A DNA stretch of 64,000 bases. Origin: Flavobacterium hiemivividum. Its GTDB lineage: Bacteria; Bacteroidota; Bacteroidia; Flavobacteriales; Flavobacteriaceae. The stretch lies in assembly GCF_004349145.1 (NCBI RefSeq), contig NZ_SMFO01000001.1, forward strand, positions 186,001 through 250,000. The letters run 5' to 3'. Below the pieces are notes generated by a model, which made no database searches, was not told the DNA's origin, and saw only the letters and a program-made list of their open reading frames with translations. The first letter of the stretch is position 1. Every line of letters begins with the position of its first letter. Shown one piece after another: positions 52,874 to 62,161 of this stretch. Made by a program: the position numbers and the translations under genes.

Positions 52874-53653
52874 CTACATATCCAGCGTTTGCTCTCCGCC
52901 ACCATTTACAAACAAAACCTGACCACTTGTCCAGCTGCTTATAGGCGATGCAAAGTACAATACCGCTCCAGCTATATCTTCTGCCTCTCCAAGTCTGTTT
53001 ATCGGAGTATGCTTCAGCATTGCTTTTTCTATTTCTGGAGTAAGCACAGTGCTTAAAGCAGCGGTTCGGGTTGCACCTGGCCCAATTGCGTTAATACGAA
53101 TATTGTCTGGCCCGTAATCATAAGCGAGGTTACGTGTCATATGATTAATAGCTGCTTTAGAAGAAGCATACGCACTTATTGCCGGACTTTTATTAATCGA
53201 TGCCATAGAAGACATATTAATAATACTTCCATAACCTGCTTTTTTCATATGTGGAGCTACCAATTGACACAAACGCCACATACTAAAAACGTTCATTTCA
53301 AAAACTTTTTTAAACTGCTCAACCGTAATATCATAAGGACTTTCTGCTCCTGCTCGACCACCACCTACATTATTAACCAAAATGTGAATCCCTCCAAACT
53401 TTGCAACAGTTTTATCTACTAGGTTTACTAATGCTTCGTCTTTAGTCACATCGCAATCAATGGCAATTGCATTTCCGCCATTATCATTAATTTCTTTGGC
53501 TGTTTTTTCTGCAGCTTCAAGATTGTAATCTGATACAACTACATTTGCTCCAAAAGCCGAAAGCATCTCACAGCTTGCTTTTCCTATTCCGTTTGCTCCC
53601 CCTGTAATAATGGCTGTTTTGCCTGTTAAATCGAAAAATTTTGAAGTATCCAT
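52874..53653 (-). CDS. Short-chain dehydrogenase/reductase
   Basis: A 259-residue classical SDR: TGGANGIGKA Rossmann motif, NNVGG, catalytic Ser in INMSS and YASSKAA (Tyr-x3-Lys), ending GGGEQTLDM. The 7-alpha-hydroxysteroid/glucose dehydrogenase-like group; substrate unknown. It follows the serine hydrolase gene by 20 nt, so the two likely form an operon. Confidence 0.9.
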   Translation of the reverse strand: MDTSKFFDLTGKTAIITGGANGIGKASCEMLSAFGANVVVSDYNLEAAEKTAKEINDNGGNAIAIDCDVTKDEALVNLVDKTVAKFGGIHILVNNVGGGRAGAESPYDITVEQFKKVFEMNVFSMWRLCQLVAPHMKKAGYGSIINMSSMASINKSPAISAYASSKAAINHMTRNLAYDYGPDNIRINAIGPGATRTAALSTVLTPEIEKAMLKHTPINRLGEAEDIAGAVLYFASPISSWTSGQVLFVNGGGEQTLDM

Positions 53654-53673
53654 ATTAATATATTTTTAAGTTA

Positions 53674-55038
53674 TTATTTTTTATTTATTAGATAATCTGC
53701 AACAGCCTGATATGCTGGCAAAGAAGTAGCATCGTTTGCTGCATTTCCCGCCACAGGATGAGAAGATAAGCGCACAAGTACCATTTCTGCAAAAGGGTCT
53801 ATATAGATGGTCTGTCCATGAACACCACGAGCTGCATAGGCACCATCTTTGTTTTCTGTAATCCACCACATATTACGATACGACCAACCCTTGAGTCCAG
53901 GATGCTCCGATTTTTCGAAAGCAGCGACACTTCCACCGCGCGCAATATCTTGTACGGCTTTAGCAGGAAAAAGCTGCTCACCATTCCAGTTGCCTTGCTT
54001 ACGTAATAATTCTCCAAATCGAGCTAAATCACGCAATCCTGCATTAAATCCGCCACCAGTAAATGCAATTCCTTTACTATCTACTTGATAATAGGCGTCC
54101 TGCTCCATTCCAATTTTACTCCAGATCCGTTCAGAAAGCAGTTCGTTTACAGATTTTCCAGAGGCTCTTGCAATGATCCAGCCTAATGCATCTGCGTTTA
54201 CAGTTTTATAACCAAATATCTCTCCGTGAACCCCTTGTTTCTTAACTGTCTCTAAATACTCATAGTAACCTTCGGGACCTTTATAATCTTTGGGCTTTGG
54301 CAGCGGGTTTCCAGCGTTTGAAAACTGCCACACATCTGCATTGGGATTTGCGTAATCTTCACTGTAATTTAAAGCGGTCGTCATGTCCATTACATCGCGT
54401 ACCGTAGCATCTGCATAAGCGGAATTTTTAAGTTCTGGCACATAAAAAGGAACTAATTTTGTCTCGTCCAGTGTACCTTCAGCTACGAGAATAGAAGCTA
54501 GAGTTCCATTAAGTGATTTCGTAAGTGACATCACAGCGTGAACTTCGGTTTCTGTGAGAGCGCCAAAGTATCGTTCATAAATGACTTTACCTTTGTGGAG
54601 AATAATCATACCGTCTGTATAATTTTGTGCCAACGATTCTTCCCAAGTCATTTTTTTGGTTGTATTCCAAGGTGTAAATGTTAGTTCGTCAATCTTACCG
54701 TCTAACTCGTACGTCATTACACTTGGAGCTTTGAGACCTTTTGAAACCCTTATTGTGGGTAAAAATTCCCGCATATGCACAACGCTATATCGAATGGCTG
54801 GAAATTTGAAAAAGGAACCGTCCCCGCTATGCAAGACTTTGGCTGCAGGAGGAGGAAATCCTTCCATCCAGCCGAAGTTGCTGGGTTCACTTTCCTTTGC
54901 CGATAAGAATTTCTGTTTTTCTTGCGCCATCGTTTGTAATGTTAGTGCCAATAAAATTAAAAGAGTAAAGCTTTTTTTGGACTTGTCGTGAGTTATTGCC
55001 ATTTTCATTATTTTAATTGAGCTACATTTATTTTTCAT
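53674..55038 (-). CDS. Serine hydrolase (class C beta-lactamase family)
   Basis: A 454-residue exported protein with beta-lactamase-fold motifs: SLTKSL (Ser-x-x-Lys) near residue 170, YSED (Tyr-x-Asn-like), and HGQTIYID in place of the KTG-like box. Not expected to be a lactamase; similar proteins are esterases or peptidases. The start may be at 55002 (MAITHDKSKKSFTLLILL), which gives a better signal peptide. GC is higher than in neighbouring genes: the 60 bases from 53881 contain about 58 percent G+C by hand count, against about 40 percent in a sample of hutU. Confidence 0.85.
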   Translation of the reverse strand: MKNKCSSIKIMKMAITHDKSKKSFTLLILLALTLQTMAQEKQKFLSAKESEPSNFGWMEGFPPPAAKVLHSGDGSFFKFPAIRYSVVHMREFLPTIRVSKGLKAPSVMTYELDGKIDELTFTPWNTTKKMTWEESLAQNYTDGMIILHKGKVIYERYFGALTETEVHAVMSLTKSLNGTLASILVAEGTLDETKLVPFYVPELKNSAYADATVRDVMDMTTALNYSEDYANPNADVWQFSNAGNPLPKPKDYKGPEGYYEYLETVKKQGVHGEIFGYKTVNADALGWIIARASGKSVNELLSERIWSKIGMEQDAYYQVDSKGIAFTGGGFNAGLRDLARFGELLRKQGNWNGEQLFPAKAVQDIARGGSVAAFEKSEHPGLKGWSYRNMWWITENKDGAYAARGVHGQTIYIDPFAEMVLVRLSSHPVAGNAANDATSLPAYQAVADYLINKK

Positions 55039-55052
55039 TATTCATTCAGAAG

Positions 55053-55268
55053 TTAATTTTCCTCCAATATTGATTCTTTCAGGGTGAGATAATTCACAAT
55101 CCCAGAAACCAGGCTTGCTATAACTCCTCTAATCAGTAACGTTGTAATAAATGATACTGTAATCGTTCCCATATATTTTTGTCTTAAAACGGCCAAGGAA
55201 GTTATAATTCCAAAAGTGAAGAAGCCATGTTTTATGGTCAACCACAAAGCAGTCGGGAAAAAAGACAC
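55053..55268 (-). CDS. Small membrane protein, possibly the second half of a frameshifted gene
   Basis: A 71-codon frame (GTG at 55268) encoding about two membrane segments, SFITTLLIRGVIASLVSGIV and the start TALWLTIKHGFFTFGI. Its start lies inside the frame at 55238-55399, shifted by -1. The tail ends ESILEEN. Origin and function unknown. Confidence 0.4.
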   Translation of the reverse strand: MSFFPTALWLTIKHGFFTFGIITSLAVLRQKYMGTITVSFITTLLIRGVIASLVSGIVNYLTLKESILEEN

Positions 55269-55399
55269 TTTTTTTCTTTAATTCCAAAATAAGCTACCAA
55301 AGTTACTATCATTGAAAGTGCAATAGCTAAAACCACCGCAGTCCAAAAAACAGTCTCCTCAGTAATTGCAATTGAATCAACTGAAATAGCGATCGACAC
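55238..55399 (-). CDS. Short membrane-protein frame before an A AAA AAG slippery site
   Basis: A 53-codon frame from GTG at 55399: VSIAISVDSIAITEETVFWT, then a membrane helix (AVVLAIALSMIVTLVAYFG) and KEKK. At 55268-55274 the minus strand reads A AAA AAG in frame, and a -1 slip there would join it to the next frame. Either a frameshifted single gene or a decayed one. Confidence 0.35.
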   Translation of the reverse strand: MSIAISVDSIAITEETVFWTAVVLAIALSMIVTLVAYFGIKEKKCLFSRLLCG

Positions 55400-55943
55400 T
55401 TTATCTTTTTAAAAAAATATTGGATTCCCGATTTATAAGAGCATTAATAAACCCCGTTGCAATAGCTTTTTTTTACTAGATTAGGTTGTGATTTTTTATT
55501 CATAAAATTAGAATGGAAGTTCTTAATTTTTAGTTTGCTTTTAGAATAATATCCTACTCACTAATTTAGAGACCTATTAGATACGCAGCTATTCTATCAA
55601 ATTTAACTAAAAAAAAGAAATTTTGGATATAATCCAATAAAACTATCATGTTTACAATTTATAAAAATCTAACCCCCTTTTTCTGAAGACTACTTTTTTT
55701 TGACTTTATAATTTGAATTAAGGAGAATACAAGATGCTCAGAAGCAAGTTTTCACCAATTACAACACCTTAAAAACAAATCCCTTAAACAACAGAAAAAT
55801 TTTATACGCCTAATTATTCCCAATTCTGCCTGAATCAATTACAAAGATGTAAAACATTTTTTATTATATTGCAAATCTAACGCTCTACACAATTGTACCC
55901 AAGTTTTATACTTGAGGCTACAATTTCGTAAAACTCATAAAAA
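55400..55943. other. AT-rich spacer before the aldo/keto reductase gene
   Basis: No gene, tRNA, terminator or repeat that I can support in about 540 nt. The reductase promoter must lie near its right end; no clean TAnnTTTG was seen. Confidence 0.5.
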
Positions 55944-56933
55944 ATGACATACAAACCAGCAGCAAATAGATATGACTCTATGGAATATCGCCGATGCGGA
56001 AACTCAGGACTAAAGCTTTCTGCTTTTTCATTAGGACTTTGGCACAACTTCGGAGAAAATAGTGATTTTGAGAATAGCCGTAATTTGATAAAAACGGCTT
56101 TCGATAACGGAATTACCCATTTTGATTTAGCCAATAACTATGGACCACCACCAGGGTCGGCAGAAAAATGTCTAGGTCGAATTTTAAAATTAGATTTTAA
56201 AGACTACAGAGACGAAATGATTATTTCGTCAAAGGCAGGTTACACTATGTGGGACGGTCCTTATGGTGATTGGGGATCAAAGAAATATTTAATTTCCAGC
56301 TTAGACCAGAGTTTAAAGAGAATGAATTTAGAATATGTAGACATCTTTTACCATCACAGACCAGATCCAGAAACACCTTTGGAGGAAACCATGGCTGCTT
56401 TAAATTTAATTGTACAACAAGGAAAAGCATTATATGTTGGCCTCTCAAATTACCAACCCGCCGAAGCAGAAAAAGCGTTCAAAATCTTAAAAGAAATGGG
56501 AACACCCTGTTTGATCCATCAACCCAAATATTCAATGTTCGAACGATGGATCGAAGACGGTCTTTTGGATTTACTAGGAAAAGAACGAGTGGGCTGCATT
56601 CCGTTTTCTCCATTGGCACAAGGGTTATTGACGGACAAATATTTAAACGGCATCCCAGCAGATTCTAGAGTAGCGACTAGCGGACAATTTCTAAAAGCAG
56701 ATCATATTACCCCTGAAAGACTTGAGAAAATCAAAGCATTAAACACTATCGCAATAGAAAGAGGTCAGAAACTAGCACAAATGGCACTGGCTTGGATTTT
56801 ACGCGATAACAGAGTAACTTCTGTATTAATAGGATCTAGTAAACCAGAACAAATAATAGATTCAATAAAAGCATTGGAAAACACCAATTTCAGCAACAAA
56901 GAATTAGAGAGAATTGATGCTATTTTAAAATAA
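55944..56933 (+). CDS. Aldo/keto reductase, YghZ-like
   Basis: A 329-residue NADPH-dependent AKR with FDLANNYGPPPGSAEKCLG (Asp/Tyr of the tetrad), Lys in SSKAGY, and YHHRPDPETPLEETM with the His. SVLIGSSKPEQI binds the cofactor phosphate. E. coli YghZ-like members reduce L-glyceraldehyde 3-phosphate and methylglyoxal; the Bacteroidetes substrate is not known. Confidence 0.9.
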   Translation: MTYKPAANRYDSMEYRRCGNSGLKLSAFSLGLWHNFGENSDFENSRNLIKTAFDNGITHFDLANNYGPPPGSAEKCLGRILKLDFKDYRDEMIISSKAGYTMWDGPYGDWGSKKYLISSLDQSLKRMNLEYVDIFYHHRPDPETPLEETMAALNLIVQQGKALYVGLSNYQPAEAEKAFKILKEMGTPCLIHQPKYSMFERWIEDGLLDLLGKERVGCIPFSPLAQGLLTDKYLNGIPADSRVATSGQFLKADHITPERLEKIKALNTIAIERGQKLAQMALAWILRDNRVTSVLIGSSKPEQIIDSIKALENTNFSNKELERIDAILK

Positions 56934-57027
56934 TGCAACAGCTAATATCCCAAAGCGATATTAATTTGTAAAAGAATCTACAGTGTAAAATAGTTACACC
57001 CTAGGTTCTTTTATTTTTTATATAAAA

Positions 57028-57057
57028 AAACCCATGATGCGAGAGCAATATGGGTTT
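57028..57057. terminator. Terminator between the aldo/keto reductase and LRR genes
   Basis: AAACCCAT and ATGGGTTT with a 14-nt loop and A-run before. Convergent genes on both sides. Confidence 0.75.
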
Positions 57058-57123
57058 AAAATCACTAAACTAATCAAAAAACTACAAACCAATTGAGAGC
57101 AAAAAATTCCTTATTAAATAACC

Positions 57124-57978
57124 CTAATCTTCAGAAACTAAAGGTCTTTCGATGTCCATTTTAATACCTAACGCAACAGCGACGCCTTTATCATTTATCA
57201 TTTTCATATTCATCATATCTAACATCGCTAACTTTCTAGATATTAAACCATTAAAATGGTTGTAAGAAATATTCATTTCTTTCAAGCTATTTAACTTTTC
57301 TAGTTCGAATGGAACCTGTCCTTCTAAGTTATTTTCGAATAAACTTAAGTTTTCAAGCTTTTTTAAATTTACTATTGCAGGACTTAATTTCCCTGTAAAC
57401 TTATTACTATTTAATAATACAGTTTTTAAGCTCGCAACTTCATATAGCGTATTTGGTATTTCTCCTTCTAATTCATTGTTAAAAACAGCTAAAGTTTCTA
57501 AGTGTTTCAAATTTCCAATTTGAGAAGGCAGTTCACCAGAAAGTCTATTCATATAAAGTTCAAGCGTTATCAAATTATTCATCTCCCCTATTGAAGCAGG
57601 AATTGTACCCGTTAATCTATTAAAAGAAAGATCTAAAACCACGAGTTCTGTTAATTTTTTTAAAGAAGTTGGAATTGTACCTGATATTGCATTTTTATGT
57701 AAATTTAATTCTCTTAAATCATTAAGATCTGCGATTTCACTTGGTAATTCTCCCACAAGGTTATTGTCTGACAAATTAATAGAAACTACTTTATCACCTT
57801 CCAAAGAAATACCGTACCAAGTTGATACTGGAGAAGATAAATTCCATTTCGTATTCCAATTCTCCCCGTTTGTCGCAGCATACAATTTTAAGAGTACTTT
57901 TTTATCTGAAACTGAAACTTCTGCCATCATTGATACCGAAGCAAAAACCGTTAGTAGTAAAGTAAATATATTTTTCAT
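57124..57978 (-). CDS. Secreted leucine-rich repeat protein, plant-type
   Basis: A 284-residue exported protein (signal peptide, residues 1-20): an N-cap LLKLYAATNGENWNTKW with WY (about 28-55), then about eight 24-residue repeats of the pattern LxxNxLxGxIPxxLxxLxxL (for example NRLTGTIPASIGEMNNL). The repeat subtype is that of plant receptor kinases. Probably a binding or adhesion protein at the cell surface; no C-terminal sorting domain was seen. Confidence 0.88.
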   Translation of the reverse strand: MKNIFTLLLTVFASVSMMAEVSVSDKKVLLKLYAATNGENWNTKWNLSSPVSTWYGISLEGDKVVSINLSDNNLVGELPSEIADLNDLRELNLHKNAISGTIPTSLKKLTELVVLDLSFNRLTGTIPASIGEMNNLITLELYMNRLSGELPSQIGNLKHLETLAVFNNELEGEIPNTLYEVASLKTVLLNSNKFTGKLSPAIVNLKKLENLSLFENNLEGQVPFELEKLNSLKEMNISYNHFNGLISRKLAMLDMMNMKMINDKGVAVALGIKMDIERPLVSED

Positions 57979-58124
57979 AATCTTAAATTTTCAGGTGTTC
58001 TAATGATTAAATGTACACACAAAACTGATTATCGACAAATATAATCGACGAAATACACTACTTTTTATATTTTCTGCCAAATAATCTTACAATAAAAACT
58101 TCAAATCATTAATAAAAAAAATAT

Positions 58125-58132
58125 TACATTTG
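58125..58132 (+). promoter_or_regulatory. Promoter -7 box of the DUF1761 gene
   Basis: TACATTTG fits TAnnTTTG and lies 25 nt before the ATG. No matched -33. Confidence 0.5.
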
Positions 58133-58157
58133 ATTTGTTAATTATAAAACTAACCTC

Positions 58158-58640
58158 ATGGAAATCAATTTTTTAGCATTTTTAGCTGCCGCCTTATCAA
58201 CATTAGTGGTCGGATTTGTTTGGTATCACCCAAAAGTTTTTGGAACAATCTGGATGAAAGAATCTGGCATGACCGAAGATAAAATGAAAGGGAGTAATAT
58301 GCCCGTAATTTTTGGAATGGCAGTATTTTATGCTTTTCTAATTGCTATTGTTCTACAATTTCTAGTCATTCATCAATGGGGAGCACTTGGCATGATAGGT
58401 GGTGACCCAACATTAGCAAAGCCTTCGTACGCAAATTTCATGGCTGATTACGGTACTGCCTTCCGTACTTTCAAGCACGGTATGCTTCATGGCTTTATGG
58501 CTGGTTTGTTTCTTGCGTTACCAATTGTTGGAACCAACGCATTATTCGAAAGAAGAAGTTGGAAATATACTTTAATTTCAGGCGGATTCTGGATTGTCTG
58601 CTTTGTGTTAATGGGCGGAATAATTTGTGCTTGGGAATAA
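58158..58640 (+). CDS. DUF1761 membrane protein
   Basis: A 160-residue membrane protein with four helices (near 5-25, 50-70, 105-125, 135-158). FVWYHPKVFG and WMKESGMTEDKM are DUF1761 signatures. Function unknown. Its transcription is separate from that of its neighbours. Confidence 0.9.
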   Translation: MEINFLAFLAAALSTLVVGFVWYHPKVFGTIWMKESGMTEDKMKGSNMPVIFGMAVFYAFLIAIVLQFLVIHQWGALGMIGGDPTLAKPSYANFMADYGTAFRTFKHGMLHGFMAGLFLALPIVGTNALFERRSWKYTLISGGFWIVCFVLMGGIICAWE

Positions 58641-58664
58641 AATTATCTTTTCAAAAATACAATC

Positions 58665-58691
58665 TCGTCCCTTTATTTATAAAAGGGACGA
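58665..58691. terminator. Terminator between the DUF1761 and PCD genes
   Basis: TCGTCCCTTT and AAAGGGACGA with a 7-nt loop, followed by ATTTTTTT. Bidirectional between convergent genes. Confidence 0.9.
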
Positions 58692-58698
58692 TATTTTT

Positions 58699-58974
58699 TT
58701 ATAAGACTTCAATAGCTTTTGCTAAATCAAAATCCTTGTCCGTTAAGCCGCTGGCATCGTGCGTTGACAATCGGATATCAACTTTGTTATAGACATTGAA
58801 AAGTTCCGGATGATGGTTGTTTTTCTCAGCTAAAATTCCAACTTGAACTATAAAACCAAGCGCCTCACTAAAATTCTTGAAAATAAATTTCTTTTCAATG
58901 CCGTTATTCTTAAACTTCCAGTCTTTTAATTTTTTTAAAATCGGTTGTGCCGTTTCTTCACTATATGTTTTCAT
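58699..58974 (-). CDS. phhB: Pterin-4-alpha-carbinolamine dehydratase
   Basis: A 91-residue PCD/DCoH enzyme with [18 protein letters not shown] and [10 protein letters not shown], the active-site His pair and core motif. It dehydrates the pterin product of phenylalanine hydroxylase to recycle the cofactor. The hydroxylase is 29.6 kb to the left, so the pair is unlinked but present. Confidence 0.92.
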   Translation of the reverse strand: MKTYSEETAQPILKKLKDWKFKNNGIEKKFIFKNFSEALGFIVQVGILAEKNNHHPELFNVYNKVDIRLSTHDASGLTDKDFDLAKAIEVL

Positions 58975-59070
58975 GATTGCCGTTTTTAATAAAATTAGTT
59001 AAAATTCACCTATTTGCATTGCAATTTAACTTTATATATTAATTTAGGCAAATACTAATTTATTGACCCA

Positions 59071-60219
59071 TTGAGTTCTACTTTTTCTTTCCAAATTTAT
59101 TCTTCCGTCAAAAGTATTCCTGCAAGTTGGGATGTTTTGGCAACAAATAACATATTTCTCTCCCGTGAATATTTAGAGATATTGGAACTTTCTGCTCCAA
59201 AAAACATGCAATGCCATTTTATCGGAATATTTCTTAATAAGGAATTAGTTGGGATTGCCGTTTCCCAGTATATTAATTTGAGCGCGGTAAATTCTTTTGG
59301 AGAAAGAGACAATTGCATGAAAACGATAGTTCGCAACTTTGCTTTTAAAAACTTTAGTTCTAATGTACTTGTAATTGGCAACAATATGTTAACTGGACAA
59401 AACGGATTTTCTTTTAGTTCTAAATTACCATCTTCGGAAGGATTGCTTTTATTAAAAAACGCAACTCAAGAGTTAAAGAATATATTCGAGGCAAAAAAAA
59501 TAAAAATACATCTTACCATTTTTAAAGATTTTTCTGAAAAGGATGCTCAATACTTTAAAATTCCAGAATTTAATTCCTTTTTCCAGTTTACAACGCAGCC
59601 TAATATGGTTTTCCAAATTAGAGAATCTTGGAATACCTTTGACGATTATATAGCAGATATTAGTAAAAAGTACCGGGATCAATATAAAAGATCTCGAAAA
59701 AAAGCAGAAGGAATTTCGAAAAGAAAATTATCTCTCGAAGAAATCACAAAATACAATTCCAGAATACATCAATTGTACATGAATGTGGCTAAAAACGCAC
59801 CGTTCAACACCTTTTATTTGTCTGAAAATCACTTCGAACTTTTCAAAACAAAATTAAAAGACAAATTTCTTTTTTATGGTTACTTTGTTGGTGAAGAATT
59901 AATAGGATTCAACACCTTAATAAAAAACGGAAAGGACATTGACACCTATTTTCTAGGCTATGACGAAGGCTTTCAACGGGAAAAAATGCTATACCTAAAC
60001 ATGCTCTATGACATGATAGGCTTTTCAATTAACAAAGGGTATCGCCGCATTATTTTTGCCAGAACAGCATTAGAAATTAAAAGTTCTGTGGGAGCAAAAC
60101 CGCTAGAAATGTACGGCATGATACAACATAGCAATCCTGTTATAAATCTATTTGTCTCTAAAATTTTCAGTTACTTTGAACCAAAAATGGAATGGAATGA
60201 ACGCAATCCTTTTAAATAG
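59071..60219 (+). CDS. GNAT-like / FemAB-related acyltransferase
   Basis: A 382-residue protein of the GNAT-superfamily peptidogalycan biosynthesis type. The N-half is a beta-rich domain, the C-half (about 190-340, RDQYKRSRKKAEGISKRKL, YGYFVGEELIGFNTL, FLGYDEGFQREKMLYLNMLY) has the two-domain acyltransferase fold. The start is TTG at 59071, because no ATG exists upstream in frame and the next Met is residue 47. Substrate unknown. Confidence 0.8.
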   Translation: MSSTFSFQIYSSVKSIPASWDVLATNNIFLSREYLEILELSAPKNMQCHFIGIFLNKELVGIAVSQYINLSAVNSFGERDNCMKTIVRNFAFKNFSSNVLVIGNNMLTGQNGFSFSSKLPSSEGLLLLKNATQELKNIFEAKKIKIHLTIFKDFSEKDAQYFKIPEFNSFFQFTTQPNMVFQIRESWNTFDDYIADISKKYRDQYKRSRKKAEGISKRKLSLEEITKYNSRIHQLYMNVAKNAPFNTFYLSENHFELFKTKLKDKFLFYGYFVGEELIGFNTLIKNGKDIDTYFLGYDEGFQREKMLYLNMLYDMIGFSINKGYRRIIFARTALEIKSSVGAKPLEMYGMIQHSNPVINLFVSKIFSYFEPKMEWNERNPFK

Positions 60220-60228
60220 AAAAGAGTT

Positions 60229-61098
60229 TTATGGAATAGCGACTTTAAACTTATTAGGAGAAATTGCCACGTTTAGTTCTGTTTCCTTACCAAAATATTC
60301 TCCATCAATTTGAAAACTTACCGGCGAATGCAATTTAATATTCGCTACATCAGTGGATATAATCTCTATATCTCCAGATTCTATGGGTAAATTACCGGTT
60401 ATAATTTGAGCAAAAATACTTAAGTCAAAATTTCTTAAGACTACCAGTTCAAATTTTCCATCATTCATCGAACCCTCCGGATTAATAACCACGCCTGTCC
60501 CGTATTTTTTAGAATTTGCAATCACAATCATTTGCGCATCGCGTTCAATAATTTGATCATTAGCGACAATTGTGGCGCTAAACGCTTCTTCTTTCTCAGC
60601 CAAAGTGCTAAAAACTTGTAAAGCATAACCTAACTTACCACGTATGGTGCTATTCTCATAATTTTTTATGAGTTCAGCGTTTAACCCCAGATCACTGAGA
60701 TGCAAACTTACCTTCCCGTTTATGAGAATTACATCCATTTCCATAAAAGAATTACGAAAAGCAATGGCTAGATTTTCTTCCAGTTTTTTAGGAATATTCA
60801 AGTCGGTTGCCAAGCCATTAGCAGAACCAGCCGGTATTATTCCGAAAATAACATCTTCATTTTCTAATGCTTCAGCTACAAATTTAATGGTTCCATCACC
60901 ACCGGCTATGATTACTCTTTCTGGCTTGTACTTATCATACAACGCTTTGATTTTTATAATATCATCATTACCCGAAGTAACATATTGCACAAAATTTAGC
61001 CCCTCTTGATCAGCGAAAAGTGAGGTCGCTTCAATAATTTCTGATTTGTCCATCCCGCCAGCGACAGGGTTTACAACTAATATGATATTCTTTTTCAA
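60229..61098 (-). CDS. Diacylglycerol/sphingosine kinase-like lipid kinase
   Basis: A 289-residue protein: NPVAGGMDKSEIIE, IIAGGDGTIKFVAEAL (the GGDGT nucleotide motif) and IIPAGSANGLATDL, then a C-terminal beta-rich domain. YegS/DgkB-type lipid kinase; makes phosphatidic acid or a related lipid phosphate. Its gene is divergent from that of an App1-type phosphatase. Confidence 0.92.
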   Translation of the reverse strand: MKKNIILVVNPVAGGMDKSEIIEATSLFADQEGLNFVQYVTSGNDDIIKIKALYDKYKPERVIIAGGDGTIKFVAEALENEDVIFGIIPAGSANGLATDLNIPKKLEENLAIAFRNSFMEMDVILINGKVSLHLSDLGLNAELIKNYENSTIRGKLGYALQVFSTLAEKEEAFSATIVANDQIIERDAQMIVIANSKKYGTGVVINPEGSMNDGKFELVVLRNFDLSIFAQIITGNLPIESGDIEIISTDVANIKLHSPVSFQIDGEYFGKETELNVAISPNKFKVAIP

Positions 61099-61163
61099 GG
61101 ATTTATTTCTTTTATTGATTTAAAATATTTAATTTTCAAGATACTTCAAAAGTAGTAAACAAA

Positions 61164-62132
61164 ATGAGACCGATTCTAAAATTATATCGCGGATATGCAA
61201 ATGAGCAAGAACTAATTGTCATGGGACATGTTTTTAAACCTACTACAAAAAAGGATTACGATTTTCTTTCTAAAAATTTAAAAAATGCAAAATCAGTAAT
61301 TAGTATGTTTCGCATTAAAACACAAGCAAATGCTGATGTTTACTTAAAACACAACGACATACGAATACATACAAAAACTTTAAACGATGGTTATTTTAAG
61401 TTTTGCATTCCTTTAGAACAAAATAATGATTTTGGTTGGGTCGATTATGAAGTTAGTATTATTTATAAAAATGAAACGATAGTAAGTGAAGAAAGCTACA
61501 TCAGACCGAGCGCCGGTAACTTAGGAATCATATCTGATATTGACGACACTTTTTTAGTTTCTTACACTCTTAATCCATTTAAAAAATTATACCATCTTTT
61601 ATTTCGAAATGTCCACTCTAGAAAAGTTTTTGAAGATGTTGTTCCACATTTTCAAGCATTAAGTTCGGCCGGAAGAACTAATGCAGGAGAGCGTAATGCT
61701 TTTTTCTATGTTTCAAGCAGTGAGTGGAATTTGTATCGTTTTTTAGTACTTTTTACCGAAATCCACAAATTACCTAAAGCTGTCTTGCTGTTAAAGGACA
61801 TCAAAACCAGTTTGACAAATTTTTTATGGACAGGAAGAGGCGGCCACAATCACAAATTTGAAAAAATAAAACATATTTTAGAATTTTACCCAAGTCTAAA
61901 ATACGTCTTGATAGGAGACGATTCACAGCATGATCCTTTTCTATATGAAGCCATTAGCAAGATTTTTCCATTGACCGTAAAAGCGGTTTACATAAGACAA
62001 ACCGGGAAATATAAAAAAGCAAAAGTTATTAAAGTGTTGCAAAATCTGGAGACATTAGATGTTGCGGTTTGTTATTTTAAAAATAGTGCACAAGCGATTT
62101 CTCATTCTAAGAAGGTTGGTCTAATTTCGTAA
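61164..62132 (+). CDS. App1-type phosphatidate phosphatase domain protein (DUF2183)
   Basis: A 322-residue cytoplasmic protein with an N-terminal beta domain and a HAD-like phosphatase domain (about 115-280): IISDIDDTFLVS carries DxDDT, YVSSSEWN is motif II, LIGDDSQHDP motif IV. Eukaryotic App1 removes phosphate from phosphatidic acid. The kinase for such lipids is on the other side of the 65-nt promoter region, so the two probably balance one another. Confidence 0.88.
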   Translation: MRPILKLYRGYANEQELIVMGHVFKPTTKKDYDFLSKNLKNAKSVISMFRIKTQANADVYLKHNDIRIHTKTLNDGYFKFCIPLEQNNDFGWVDYEVSIIYKNETIVSEESYIRPSAGNLGIISDIDDTFLVSYTLNPFKKLYHLLFRNVHSRKVFEDVVPHFQALSSAGRTNAGERNAFFYVSSSEWNLYRFLVLFTEIHKLPKAVLLLKDIKTSLTNFLWTGRGGHNHKFEKIKHILEFYPSLKYVLIGDDSQHDPFLYEAISKIFPLTVKAVYIRQTGKYKKAKVIKVLQNLETLDVAVCYFKNSAQAISHSKKVGLIS

Positions 62133-62161
62133 AGGAAAAATTATTTCACGCAAGGATTCAG

